The notes under the pieces were generated by a model. The model was not told the DNA's origin. It was given only the letters and a program-made list of their open reading frames with translations, and did no database searches. 36,948 nt of DNA from Pseudomonadota bacterium (GTDB lineage: Bacteria; Pseudomonadota; Gammaproteobacteria; Burkholderiales; Burkholderiaceae_D), in contig JAEWEK010000356.1 in NCBI GenBank assembly GCA_023389425.1, forward strand, positions 1-36,948, in the 5' to 3' direction. This document shows positions 15,375-24,091 of this stretch, piece by piece. Both the position numbers and the translations under genes were made by a program. Each line of letters opens with the position of its first letter. Position 1 is the first letter of the stretch.

Positions 15375-17066
15375 TCAGAACTCTTCCCAGTCGGCGGCCG
15401 CGGTGGCGCTTACCTTCGGTTCCTTGCGCTCGGTGGCGGGGCGCGGCGCGCGTTTGCGCGGCGGGACGGTAGCCACGGCGCGGCCGGCGGCAACGGCCAC
15501 CGGCGTAGCGTGATGCACGCCGAGGCGGAAGCTGCCGACGACTTTCGACAGGCGCTCCGCCTGCTCCTGCATGCTGGCCGCGGCCGCCGCGGCTTCCTCC
15601 ACCAGCGCCGCATTTTCCTGCGTCGAGCGGTCCATCTGCGTGATCGCTTCGTTGATCTGGTCGATGCCTGAGCTCTGTTCGCGGCTCGCCTCGGTGATCT
15701 CGGCGATGATGTCGCTCACCCGCGCCACGCTCTCGACCACGTCCTTAATGGTGGAACCGGCCTGCTGCACCAGCTTGCTGCCGTCGTTGACTTGCTGCAC
15801 CGAGTCGCCGATCAGCTGCTTGATTTCCTTGGCCGCCGCGGCCGAGCGCTGCGCCAGGTTGCGTACTTCGGAGGCCACGACCGCGAAGCCGCGCCCCTGT
15901 TCGCCGGCGCGCGCCGCTTCCACCGCCGCGTTCAGCGCGAGGATGTTGGTCTGGAAGGCGATACCGTCGATGACCGAGATGATGTCGACGATCTTGCGCG
16001 AGGACGCGTCGATCGAGTCCATGGTCTGAACCACGCGGCCGACGATGTCGCCGCCGCGCGCGGCCACGGTCGTCGCGGCCTGCGCCAGCTGGTTGGCCTG
16101 GCCGGCATTGTCGGCGTTGTGGCGCACGGTAGCGGTCATTTCTTCCATCGACGACGCGGTTTCTTCCAGCGCGCTGGCCTGCTGCTCGGTGCGCGCCGAC
16201 AGGTCGAGGTTGCCGCTGGCGATTTCGTCTGAGGCGCCGGCGATGGCGTGGGTACCCGACTGGACTTCCGACACCACCTTGGCCAGCGCGTCGTTCATCG
16301 CGTGCAGGGCGCGCATCAGCTGTCCCAGCTCGTCGCCGCCATGGTCGGGGAATTCGGAGGTGAGGTCGCCCGCGGCCACGGTCTCGGCGATGTCCACGGC
16401 CTTGGCCAGCGGGACGGTGATGCCGCGCGCGGTGAGGATGGCGCAGACGCCGCCGAACGCGATCATCAGCACCGTCAGCGCAATGCACAGGCGGGCGTCG
16501 CGCGCGTTCGCTTCCGAGATCGCGCGGCCGGTGGCGTCGATCTGCTTGCGCTGCATTGTCAGCAGTTCCTCGACCTTGGACTGGTAGGTGTTCGCGTTGG
16601 GCTCGAATTTTTCCTTGTACAGGCGCTCGCCTTCTTCCAGGTTGCCGGCCTTTTTCGCGTCCATCACCGCGACCTTGGCGGCCTGGTATTCCTTGCGCAC
16701 GGCCGAGATGGCGGCGAACTGCGCCTTCTCTTCCTGCGTCGACAGCAGCTCCTCGATCTTCTTCATCACCACGTTGCCGCGCTTGACGCCTTCGGCCTGG
16801 GCGTCGGCGAAGGTGACGCCGAGGTTCGGGTCAGCCGAGCGCGCGATCATCGAGGTGCGCCAGACGGCGCTGGTGATGAGGGTCTTCATGTCCGACACCA
16901 GGCGTTCCTTGGCGAGCGGCTGGTCCAGCATCTGCTCCATGGCGGCGACGTTGGCGCGCGCATGCATTAAAGCGTAGCCGGTGGAGACGATCGAGAGGGC
17001 GAGGATGAGGCCGAAGCCGAGGGTGAGCCGGGTGCCGATGCGGGCGTTACGAAAGAAGTGTCTCAT
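15375..17066 (-). CDS. Methyl-accepting chemotaxis protein (4-helix-bundle sensor)
   Basis: 563 residues. Topology: TM1 at about 13-33, a periplasmic four-helix-bundle type domain to about 190, TM2 at 193-213 (LCIALTVLMIAFGGVCAILTA), HAMP to about 265, then the cytoplasmic signalling domain. The signalling hairpin tip is clear at about 364-408 (IDGIAFQTNILALNAAVEAA, then GRGFAVVASEVRNLAQRSA), the site that contacts CheA/CheW. Gln/Glu pairs flank it as likely methylation sites. After an Ala/Pro/Arg-rich linker the protein ends DWEEF, close to the NWETF-type pentapeptide that tethers CheR/CheB, so the receptor probably recruits adaptation enzymes itself. The ligand cannot be told; the sensor has no recognisable pocket. 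It is a single gene. Confidence 0.95.
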   Translation of the reverse strand: MRHFFRNARIGTRLTLGFGLILALSIVSTGYALMHARANVAAMEQMLDQPLAKERLVSDMKTLITSAVWRTSMIARSADPNLGVTFADAQAEGVKRGNVVMKKIEELLSTQEEKAQFAAISAVRKEYQAAKVAVMDAKKAGNLEEGERLYKEKFEPNANTYQSKVEELLTMQRKQIDATGRAISEANARDARLCIALTVLMIAFGGVCAILTARGITVPLAKAVDIAETVAAGDLTSEFPDHGGDELGQLMRALHAMNDALAKVVSEVQSGTHAIAGASDEIASGNLDLSARTEQQASALEETASSMEEMTATVRHNADNAGQANQLAQAATTVAARGGDIVGRVVQTMDSIDASSRKIVDIISVIDGIAFQTNILALNAAVEAARAGEQGRGFAVVASEVRNLAQRSAAAAKEIKQLIGDSVQQVNDGSKLVQQAGSTIKDVVESVARVSDIIAEITEASREQSSGIDQINEAITQMDRSTQENAALVEEAAAAAASMQEQAERLSKVVGSFRLGVHHATPVAVAAGRAVATVPPRKRAPRPATERKEPKVSATAAADWEEF

Positions 17067-17220
17067 GAACTCATTGTTGGTTTATGGTGGACAGCGATTG
17101 GTCCTCAAACGATTATGCCGGAGGGTTTTTCGGAATGGGTGAGCAAGATTACGAAGTGTTGCAATAATGCACCAAAAGTTGTAATTACGTAATTCGCATC
17201 ATTGCAAGTACGGTAAGGTC

Positions 17221-17340
17221 TCGTCGTTCCCGCGGAGGCGGGGGGGCTGCGCAAAACTGGGATTCCCGCCTTCGCGAGAATGACGGAGCATAAAAAGCCG
17301 GAACGACGAATCACTTTCAACACTTAACGCAGACAGCGCC
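17221..17340. repeat. Degenerate palindromic repeat pair plus a 43-bp repeat-end copy
   Basis: Units at 17221-17246 (plus, cgttcccgcggaggcggg) and about 17255-17286 (minus, ggattcccgccttcgcgag). Next to them, 17298-17340 read on the minus strand (starting GGCGCTGTCTGCGTTAAG and ending CGTCGTTCCGG) matches 29573-29615 at about 41 of 43 positions. This shared stretch is longer than the palindromic core, so it marks a larger repeat end. Confidence 0.75.
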
Positions 17341-17343
17341 AAG

Positions 17344-17377
17344 AAAAAAGGGTTCCGGCTTGCGCGGGAACCCTTTT
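17344..17377 (-). terminator. Rho-independent terminator of the RND efflux operon
   Basis: On the minus strand an 11-bp stem (AAAAGGGTTCC pairing with GGAACCCTTTT) with a 10-nt loop is followed by a run TTTTTTCTT. It begins 18 nt after the outer membrane factor stop. The GGGTTCC core resembles the palindromic repeats, so it may derive from one. Confidence 0.85.
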
Positions 17378-17394
17378 GCGAGGCGAGGTCGGCG

Positions 17395-18798
17395 CTACGC
17401 GCGCGGCTCGCTCCAGCCGCCGCCCAGGACGCGGTACAGCGTGACCTGGTTCTGCAGGCGGGCCAGGTTGGCCTGCACCGCCGTCAGCTGGGCCGAGAAC
17501 AGCGAACGCTGCGCGTCCAGCAGGTCGAGGTAGCTGGCGGCGCCGCTCTTGTAGCGCTGCTCCGACAGGCTGAAACGGTTCGACTCGGTGGCCGCCGCCG
17601 ACTGCGCCGCGCGCAGCTGCTCGGCGTAGGTGGCCTGGCCGGCCAGCGCGTCCGACACTTCGCGGAACGCGGTCTGGATCGAGCGCTCGTATTGCGCCAC
17701 GGCGGCGTCGCGCTGGGCCTTGGCAGAATCGACGCCGGCCCTGGTGCGGCCGAAGTCGAAGACCGGCATGGTGACGCTCTCCGCCGCGGTCCAGCCCCAG
17801 CTGCCGGCCTTGAACAGGCCGCTCAGCGCGCCGCTGGCGCTGCCGGCGGTGCCGGTCAGGGCGATGCGCGGGAAGTAGGCCGCGCGCGCCGCGCCGATGT
17901 TGGCGTTGGCGGCGATCAGCTGCTGCTCGGCGGCGCGCACGTCCGGACGCTCTGCCAGCAGGTCCGAGGGCAGGCCGGCCGGCAGGTCGGGCAGGCTGGT
18001 GTTGGCCAGCGTGCCGCCCTGCGGCAGGTCGAGCGGGATCGGCTGGCCGATCAGCAGCGTGAGCAGGTTGTCGTCCTGGGCGCGGGCGCGCAGCTGCTGC
18101 TGCATCACGTAGCGCGCGTTGTCCACCAGCGACTGCGCGCTGTCGAGGTCGATGCGCGAGGTGACGCCGTTGTCGAAGCGCAGCTTGGTCAGGCGCAGCG
18201 TGTCCTCGCGGGTGCGCAGGGTGTCGCGGGTCAGGGCCAGCTGCTCGTCGTCGGCCATCGCCTGCAGGTAGGTGCTGGCGACCGAGGCGATCAGGCTGAT
18301 CTGCGCGGTCTTGCGGTTCTCTTCGACCGCGAAGAACTGCGCCTGCGCCGACTGCGACAGGTTGCGCAGGCGGCCGAACAGGTCAAGTTCGAAGGCCGAC
18401 ACGCCCAGGCCGGCCGTGTAGGTGTCCGGCTGGACCTGGTGCGCGTACTGGTTGCCGCTGGCCAAAGCGCCGAGCGCCGGCAGCTGCTGCGAACGCTGGA
18501 CCTGGTAGGTGGCGCGCGCCTGCTCGATATTGGCCACCGCGATCCGCAGGTCGCGGTTGTTGGCCAGCGCGATGCCGATCAGGCGCTGCAGGCGGGCGTC
18601 GGTGAAGAACTGCTGCCATGCCATGTTGGCCGGCGCCTGGGCGGCGACGGCGTTGCCGCTGGCATTGCTGCCTCCCAGGGTCGGGAAGCCCGCCGCCACC
18701 GGGGCGGCCGGGCGTTCGTACTTGGGCGCCAGGTTGACGCAGCCGGCCAGGGCCAGTGCCAGCGCGAGCGGGGTGACGAGTCGTTTAGCTTGTTTCAT
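17395..18798 (-). CDS. RND efflux outer membrane factor (NodT/OprM family lipoprotein)
   Basis: 467 residues. It forms the trimeric outer membrane channel of a tripartite pump. The signal peptide ends in the lipobox LALAGC with lipidated C20, as in OprM/TtgC/CusC. The two repeated OMF halves are visible: ARATYQVQRSQQLPALGA, then LAERPDVRAAEQQLIAANANIGAARAAYFPRI, a hallmark segment, and a final DLLDAQRSLFSAQL helix. Its ATG overlaps the permease stop by one base (TGATG), so the two are coupled. It is the last gene of the operon, with the terminator directly after. The frame remains open further upstream inside the permease gene, but that part is not coding for this protein. Confidence 0.96.
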   Translation of the reverse strand: MKQAKRLVTPLALALALAGCVNLAPKYERPAAPVAAGFPTLGGSNASGNAVAAQAPANMAWQQFFTDARLQRLIGIALANNRDLRIAVANIEQARATYQVQRSQQLPALGALASGNQYAHQVQPDTYTAGLGVSAFELDLFGRLRNLSQSAQAQFFAVEENRKTAQISLIASVASTYLQAMADDEQLALTRDTLRTREDTLRLTKLRFDNGVTSRIDLDSAQSLVDNARYVMQQQLRARAQDDNLLTLLIGQPIPLDLPQGGTLANTSLPDLPAGLPSDLLAERPDVRAAEQQLIAANANIGAARAAYFPRIALTGTAGSASGALSGLFKAGSWGWTAAESVTMPVFDFGRTRAGVDSAKAQRDAAVAQYERSIQTAFREVSDALAGQATYAEQLRAAQSAAATESNRFSLSEQRYKSGAASYLDLLDAQRSLFSAQLTAVQANLARLQNQVTLYRVLGGGWSEPRA

Positions 18799-21700
18799 CA
18801 GATTTTTTCCTCGACTACGGGACCGGTTTCTTCTTCGTGCGCGTACTTCTTGCGCTGGCGTTCGCTGCCCTTGAAGATGCTGCGGATGACGACGAAGAAC
18901 ACCGGCACGAAGAATACACCCAGGCCGGTGGCCGCCAGCATGCCGCCCATCACGCCGGTGCCGATGGCCTTTTGCGAGGCGGCGCCGGCGCCGGAGGCGA
19001 TCACCAGCGGCAGCACGCCGAGGATGAACGCCATCGACGTCATGATGATCGGGCGGAAGCGCAGGTGGCAGGCCTTGATCGCCGCTTCGATCGGCGACAT
19101 GCCCTGGGCCTGCAGGTCCTTGGCGAATTCGATGATCAGGATCGCGTTCTTCGCACCCAGGCCGATGATGGTGATCAGGCCGACCTTGAAGTAGACGTCG
19201 TTGGGCAGCCCGCGCATGGTCGCCGCCAGCAGCGCGCCCAGCACGCCCAGCGGCACCACCAGCAGCACCGACACCGGGATCGACCAGCTTTCGTACAGTG
19301 CCGCCAGCGCCAGGAACACGGCCAGCAGCGAGAAGCCGATCAGCACGAACACGGTGGAACCGGCGAGGATCTCCTCGCGCGACTGGCCGGTCCATTCGAA
19401 GGCGAAGCCGGCCGGCAGCTTGGCGGCCAGTCGCTCCATCTCGGCCAGCGCCTCGCCCGAGGAGTGGCCCGGGGCCGGCTCACCGGTGATGCTCATCGCC
19501 GGGTAGCCGTTGTAGCGCGTGGTCTGCATCGGGCCGGTGACCCAGTGGGTGGTGGCGAAGGCCGACAGCGGCACCGGCTGGCCCTTGCTGTTGAGCGCAT
19601 TCAGGCGCAGCAGGTCTTGCGGCTGCATGCGGTCCTTGGCTTCCGACTGCACGATCACGCGCTGCAGGCGGCCAGCGTTCGGGAAGTCGTTCACGTAGGA
19701 CGAGCCGAGCGCGGTCGAGATCGCGGAGTTGATCGAGTCGAACGTGACGCCCAGCGCCTGCGCCTTGTCGCGGTCGATGTCGAGCGACAGTTGCGGTGCG
19801 TCTTCCAGGCCCTCCGGACGGATACCGGTCAGGACCTTGGACTGCATCGCCATGCCCAGCATCTGGTTGCGCGCGGCCAGCAGGGCGTTGTGGCCGAGGC
19901 CACCGCGGTCCTGCAGGCGGAACGAGAAGCCGGCGCCGCGGCCCAGTTCCGGGATCGGCGGCGGGCTGATGACGAACACGAAGGCGTCGCGCAGGGCGCC
20001 CATCAGGTGGCCGGTCATGCGGCCGGCCACGCTCTGGGCGTCATGGCCGGCGCCCTTGCGCTCGTCCCACGGCTTGAGGATGATGAAGCCCAGACCCATG
20101 TTCTGGCCCTGGCCGGAGAACGAGAAGCCGGTGACGGCCACCATGTCCTTCACTTCCGGCTGCGCCAGGATGTACTTCTCGGCCTTCACCAGGGCGTCGC
20201 TGGTGCGCTCGGCGGTGGCGCCCGGCGGCAGCTGGATGTTGGCGATGATGTAGCCCTGGTCCTCGTTCGGCAGGAAGGAGCTCGGCATTTTGGTAAACAG
20301 CAAGCCGACCACCGCGATGACTACCGCGAACACCAGCAGCGCGCGGCCGGTCTTGCGCAGCATGCGCGCCACGAAGCTTTCATAGTTCTTGGCGCCGCGG
20401 CTGAAGGTGCGGTTGAACCAACCGAACAGTCCCTTCTTCTCGAGGTGGTGGCCAGCTTCGACCGGCTTGAGCAGGTGGGCGCACAGGGCCGGCGTCAGCG
20501 ACAGCGCCATGAAGGCCGAGAACGCGATCGAAGACACCATCACCGCCGAGAACTGGCGGTAGATGTTGCCGACCGCGCCGGCGAAGAATGCCAGCGGCAC
20601 GAACACCGAGATCAGCACCACGGTCACGCCGATGATCGCGCCCGAGATCTGGCCCATGGCCTTGCGCGTGGCCTGCAGCGGCGGCAAGCCTTCCTCGGAC
20701 ATGATGCGCTCGACGTTCTCGACCACCACGATGGCGTCGTCGACCACGATACCGATCACCAGCACCATGCCGAACATGGTCAGCACGTTGATCGAGAAGC
20801 CCAGTGCCAGCAGCGAGGCGAAGGAGCCGAGCAGGGCGACCGGCACCACGATGGTCGGGATCACGGTATAGCGGAAGTTCTGCAGGAACAGGTACATCAC
20901 CAGGAACACCAGGATCACGGCTTCGACCAGGGTCTCGACCACTTGGCGGATCGACAGGTTGACGAAGGTGGTGGTGTCGTAGGGCAGCGCGTAGTGCATG
21001 CCTTTCGGAAAATACTTCTGCAGTTGCTCCATGCGCTCCTTGACCAGCTTGCCGGTCTCGAGGGCGTTACCGGTCGGCGACAGCTGGACGCCGATACCGG
21101 TGGCGGCGCGGCCGTTCAGGCGCGCGGCGGTGGCGTAGGCCTGGCCGCCGATCTCGATGCGGGCCACGTCCTTCAGGCGCACGGTCGAGCCGTCCGGATT
21201 GGCGCGCAGCACGATGTTGCCGAACTGCTCGGTGGTGCTGAGCTGGCCGGTGACGATCACGGTGGCCGTCATCTGCTGGCCGACCGCCAAGGGCAGGTCG
21301 CCGATGGTGCCGGACGCCACTTGCGCGTTTTGCGAGCGGATCGCGGTGTTGACGTCGTTGGGCGACAGGCCGAAACCGACCAGCTTGGCCGGGTCGATCC
21401 AGATCCGCATCGCCTTTTCGGTACCGAACAGCTGGGCCTGGCCAACGCCGTCGAGACGCTGGATTTCAGGCACGATGTTGCGCGAGGCGTAGTCTCCCAG
21501 CGCGATCGGATCCCAGCTGGGGTCGTCCGAATACAGGATGGTAAACAGCAGGAAGTTGGAGCGCGCCTTGTCCACGCGCACGCCCTGCTGCACCACCGCC
21601 TGCGGCAGGCGCGGGGTGGCGCGCGACAGGCGGTTCTGGACGTCGACCTGGGCCAGGTCGGGGTCGGTGTTGGTGCTGTAGCTGATGGTGATCGAGCCGG

Positions 21701-21959
21701 TGCCGTTGGCCTGGCTGGTCGATTCCATGTAGACCATGCCGGGCGAACCGTTGATCTCGCGTTCGATGACGGAGATCACGGAGTCTTCCAGCGTCTGGGC
21801 CGAGGCGCCCGGGTAGGCCACCGAAACCACGATGGTCGGCGGCGCCACGGTCGGATACTGCGCGATCGGCAGTTGCTTGATCGCGACGGCGCCGAGCACC
21901 ATGATGAATAGCGCGATCACCCATGCGAAGATGGGGCGGTCAATAAAAAAACGTGCCAT
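18798..21959 (-). CDS. RND multidrug efflux permease (HAE1, AcrB/MexB/TtgB-like)
   Basis: 1053 residues, the usual size. This inner membrane trimer uses proton influx to expel drugs and other hydrophobic compounds. It starts MARFFIDRPIFAWVIALFIM, typical of HAE1 pumps. The proton-relay Asp pair is in IGIVVDDAIVVVENVERIM, and the partner Lys is in GLGAKNAILIIEFAKDL. The GSxx(V/A)-type and PxxTxGxG blocks of RND pumps are present in diverged form, with twelve hydrophobic segments in two halves and two large periplasmic loops. It is 23 bp after the adaptor gene and overlaps the outer membrane factor gene. Closest in character to MexB/TtgB/AcrB; I do not assign a specific gene name. Confidence 0.97.
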   Translation of the reverse strand: MARFFIDRPIFAWVIALFIMVLGAVAIKQLPIAQYPTVAPPTIVVSVAYPGASAQTLEDSVISVIEREINGSPGMVYMESTSQANGTGSITISYSTNTDPDLAQVDVQNRLSRATPRLPQAVVQQGVRVDKARSNFLLFTILYSDDPSWDPIALGDYASRNIVPEIQRLDGVGQAQLFGTEKAMRIWIDPAKLVGFGLSPNDVNTAIRSQNAQVASGTIGDLPLAVGQQMTATVIVTGQLSTTEQFGNIVLRANPDGSTVRLKDVARIEIGGQAYATAARLNGRAATGIGVQLSPTGNALETGKLVKERMEQLQKYFPKGMHYALPYDTTTFVNLSIRQVVETLVEAVILVFLVMYLFLQNFRYTVIPTIVVPVALLGSFASLLALGFSINVLTMFGMVLVIGIVVDDAIVVVENVERIMSEEGLPPLQATRKAMGQISGAIIGVTVVLISVFVPLAFFAGAVGNIYRQFSAVMVSSIAFSAFMALSLTPALCAHLLKPVEAGHHLEKKGLFGWFNRTFSRGAKNYESFVARMLRKTGRALLVFAVVIAVVGLLFTKMPSSFLPNEDQGYIIANIQLPPGATAERTSDALVKAEKYILAQPEVKDMVAVTGFSFSGQGQNMGLGFIILKPWDERKGAGHDAQSVAGRMTGHLMGALRDAFVFVISPPPIPELGRGAGFSFRLQDRGGLGHNALLAARNQMLGMAMQSKVLTGIRPEGLEDAPQLSLDIDRDKAQALGVTFDSINSAISTALGSSYVNDFPNAGRLQRVIVQSEAKDRMQPQDLLRLNALNSKGQPVPLSAFATTHWVTGPMQTTRYNGYPAMSITGEPAPGHSSGEALAEMERLAAKLPAGFAFEWTGQSREEILAGSTVFVLIGFSLLAVFLALAALYESWSIPVSVLLVVPLGVLGALLAATMRGLPNDVYFKVGLITIIGLGAKNAILIIEFAKDLQAQGMSPIEAAIKACHLRFRPIIMTSMAFILGVLPLVIASGAGAASQKAIGTGVMGGMLAATGLGVFFVPVFFVVIRSIFKGSERQRKKYAHEEETGPVVEEKI

Positions 21960-21982
21960 GAAAAATCCTTGCTTGCGCTAGC

Positions 21983-23194
21983 TTAGCGGGACGCGGCAGC
22001 CGCTGCGGCGGCCGGGGCGTTGTCGGCCACCGGGGCCCACGGGACCGGCTTGACCGGCGTACCCGGCGGCATCATCGCGATCTTCTGGAAGCCGTCGACC
22101 ATCACGCGCTCGCCGGCCTTCAGGCCGTCGGTGATCACCCAGTTCGGACCGTCCTGCGAGCCGATCTTGACGGTGCGTTGGGCCGGCTTGTTGTCGGCGC
22201 CGACCACCATCAGGGTATCGCCCTGCGGGCCGCCGCGGGTGACGGCCTGCTGCGGCACCAGGATGCCGTTCGGCAGCTCGGCCTGGGCCAGGCGCACGCG
22301 CACATACTGGCCCGGCAGCAGGGCGCGGTCCGGGTTGTCCACTTCCGCGCGCAGGGTCAGCTGGCCGGTGCTGGGGTCGACGGTGACGTCCGAGAACAGC
22401 AGCTTGCCCTGGCGCGGCAGCACGCTGCCGTCGTCCAGCACCACCGACACCGGCACGCCGCTGGCGATGTTGCGGCTGCCGGCCTGGTGGCGCAGGCGCT
22501 GCAGGTCGCTGGCCGACTGGGTGATGTTCAGGTACACCTTGTCGAGCTGCTGGACCAGGGCCATCTGGGTGGCCTCGGTGGCCGACACCAGCGCGCCTTC
22601 GGTGACCAGGGCGCGGCCGATGCGGCCCGCGATCGGCGCATAGACCATGCTGTAGTCGTAATTGATCTTGGCGATGCGCTCGGCCGCCTTGGCCGAGGCC
22701 AGGTCCGCCTCGGCCTGCTTCTGGGCGGCGACGGCGTTGGTGTATTCCTGCTTGCTGATGGCCTCGGTGGCGACCAGCGGCTTGTAGCGTTCCGACAGCG
22801 CGCTGGCCGAGGCCAGGCTGGCTTCGGCCTTGCCGACGGCGGCCTTGGCGCTGTTGACCTGGGCCAGGTAGGGCTCCGGATCGATCTCGAACAGCGACTG
22901 GCCCTGCTTGACTTCGCTACCTTCGGTGAACAGGCGCTTGAGCACCACGCCGTTGACGCGGGCCCGCACCTGGGCCACGCGGTAGGCGTCCACGCGCGCC
23001 GGCAGTTCGGTCTGCAGTGCAACCTGCTGGGACTTGGTGGTGATGACGCCGACTTCCGGCGCGGGCATGCCGCCGCCGGCGCCAGGACCGGCCGCGGCGT
23101 CCTTCTTGCCGCAGGCCGACAACAGGGCCAGCGCGGCCAAAGTGGCCACCGCGACCCGGGTCAGGGAAAGGTTGGAGGAGTTGGCAGAGCGCAT
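21983..23194 (-). CDS. RND efflux periplasmic adaptor (AcrA/MexA-like lipoprotein)
   Basis: 403 residues. It bridges permease and outer membrane channel. The signal peptide ends in a lipobox (ALLSACGKKD) with C28 as the lipidated Cys. The order is typical: beta-strand and lipoyl half (VGVITTKSQQVALQTELPARVDAYRVAQVRARVNGVV), alpha-helical hairpin (about 100-165, Ala/Glu/Lys-rich), second lipoyl half (YAPIAGRIGRALVTEGALVS), beta-barrel (LLFSDVTVDPSTGQLTLRAEVDNPDRALLPGQYVRV) and membrane-proximal domain. An Ala-rich end closes it. AAGGA lies 9 nt before the ATG. It is first in the adaptor-permease-channel operon and divergent from the TetR gene. Confidence 0.96.
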   Translation of the reverse strand: MRSANSSNLSLTRVAVATLAALALLSACGKKDAAAGPGAGGGMPAPEVGVITTKSQQVALQTELPARVDAYRVAQVRARVNGVVLKRLFTEGSEVKQGQSLFEIDPEPYLAQVNSAKAAVGKAEASLASASALSERYKPLVATEAISKQEYTNAVAAQKQAEADLASAKAAERIAKINYDYSMVYAPIAGRIGRALVTEGALVSATEATQMALVQQLDKVYLNITQSASDLQRLRHQAGSRNIASGVPVSVVLDDGSVLPRQGKLLFSDVTVDPSTGQLTLRAEVDNPDRALLPGQYVRVRLAQAELPNGILVPQQAVTRGGPQGDTLMVVGADNKPAQRTVKIGSQDGPNWVITDGLKAGERVMVDGFQKIAMMPPGTPVKPVPWAPVADNAPAAAAAAASR

Positions 23195-23288
23195 TACGTT
23201 TGCTTCCTTCAGGAGTTAAAGCGACAACAATCCCCCAAGGGGCTGCGTGATCCCATTGAGGTGTGTCACTGGCTTTTGTAAAATTTTC

Positions 23289-23312
23289 GAGATACTATCA
23301 CGAATGTATGTT
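23289..23312. promoter_or_regulatory. Candidate TetR/AcrR-type operator between regulator and pump
   Basis: The imperfect palindrome GAGATACTAT-CACG-AATGTATGTT has half-sites 10 bp long with a 4-bp spacer; six of ten positions are symmetric. The right half AATGTATGT matches the right half of the known E. coli AcrR operator (from memory, AATGTATGTA) at the same spacing. It lies in the 151-bp gap between the divergent genes, where a local repressor could control both. Confidence 0.55.
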
Positions 23313-23345
23313 TAATGTTTTGGACCCTAATTTTTCGAGGTAGGC

Positions 23346-23954
23346 ATGGCCCGCAGGACCAAGGAAGAAGCGGCAGCGACCCGCGACCGCATTCTCGATG
23401 CTGCGGAGCAGTTGTTTGCTGAACATGGCGTTTCGCGCACAACTTTGCAGCATATCGCAAGCGCAGCCGGCGTGACGCGCGGCGCCATTTATTGGCATTT
23501 CGACGACAAGGTGGCCTTGTTCAACGCCATGATCGAGCGCGCGGTGATGCCGCTGGAGGTGGAGCTGGCGCGGATGGATTCGGCCGATCCCTTGTGCGAC
23601 CTGCGCGAGCACATGCTGTCGGCGCTGCGCATCACGGTGGAGGACGCGCGGGTGCGGCAGGTGTTCGAGATTGCGGCGCTGAAGATGGAGTTCGTGGGCG
23701 ACCTGCACGCGGCGCGGGTGCGCCGTCACGAGAGCCTGTTGAAGTGGATGGCCCGCGCCGAGGAGCGCGTCGGCCGCGCGATCGAGCAGGGCGCGGTCCG
23801 CGCCGACATCAACCCGCATGCGGCGGCGCTGGCGATGTGGGCGCTGATCGACGGCTTGATCCGCAATTACCTGTTCGATCCCGAGTTATACGACCTGATG
23901 GTGGTCGGGACGCAGGCGATCGATGCGCAGATCGATGGGTTGCGGGCGAGGTGA
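23346..23954 (+). CDS. TetR/AcrR-family repressor of the adjacent efflux operon
   Basis: 202 residues. The N-terminal TetR DNA-binding domain is at about 8-55: RDRILDAAEQLFAEHGVSRT, then LQHIASAAGVTRGAIYWHF, with the recognition helix ending YWHFDDK. The C-terminal part is AcrR/TtgR-like (VEDARVRQVFEIAALKMEFV), a ligand-binding domain that releases DNA when a pump substrate binds. The ATG has GAGG 5 nt upstream. Divergent placement with a shared 151-bp control region is the standard design of TtgR-ttgABC and AcrR-acrAB. Repression of the pump is inferred from this context. Confidence 0.94.
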   Translation: MARRTKEEAAATRDRILDAAEQLFAEHGVSRTTLQHIASAAGVTRGAIYWHFDDKVALFNAMIERAVMPLEVELARMDSADPLCDLREHMLSALRITVEDARVRQVFEIAALKMEFVGDLHAARVRRHESLLKWMARAEERVGRAIEQGAVRADINPHAAALAMWALIDGLIRNYLFDPELYDLMVVGTQAIDAQIDGLRAR

Positions 23955-23979
23955 GTTAACAGAAGTGCTGCCGATAGCA

Positions 23980-24067
23980 CGTCGTTCCCGCGCAGGCGGG
24001 AATCCCATTCTGCTGGCGTCGTGACAGCGCATGCGAAATGGGGCTCCCGCCTGCGCGGGAGCGACGG
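23980..24067. repeat. Inverted pair of palindromic repeats between TetR gene and tal
   Basis: Units at 23980-24007 (plus, cgtcgttcccgc ... gggaatccca) and 24037-24067 (minus, aaatggggctcccgcc ... gggagcgacgg). GTCGTT ends face outward. The site lies between convergent gene ends, a likely place for two-way termination. Confidence 0.85.
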
Positions 24068-24091
24068 TAACAATATTCCCGGCGCTACCGC

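Larger units (their letters stand above)
17067..17394. other. 328-bp intergenic region: chemoreceptor upstream region, repeats and efflux terminator
   Basis: From right to left this gap holds the efflux operon terminator (17344-17377), a repeat cluster (17221-17340), and an AT-richer stretch (17100-17220) that must carry the chemoreceptor promoter. I cannot assign its -10 and -35 with confidence. The AT-rich palindrome aattacgtaatt at about 17181-17192 is a possible regulator site. No convincing gene is seen. Confidence 0.6.

Noticed and set aside
18799..19395. Extended outer membrane factor, as a permease fusion
   Set aside because: The upstream part is another frame inside the permease gene; the real protein begins at a signal peptide with a lipobox at 18798.
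18837..21911. 1024-codon open frame opposite the RND permease
   Set aside because: Low-complexity His/Arg/Gly/Gln translation mirrors codon bias of the permease; no motif.
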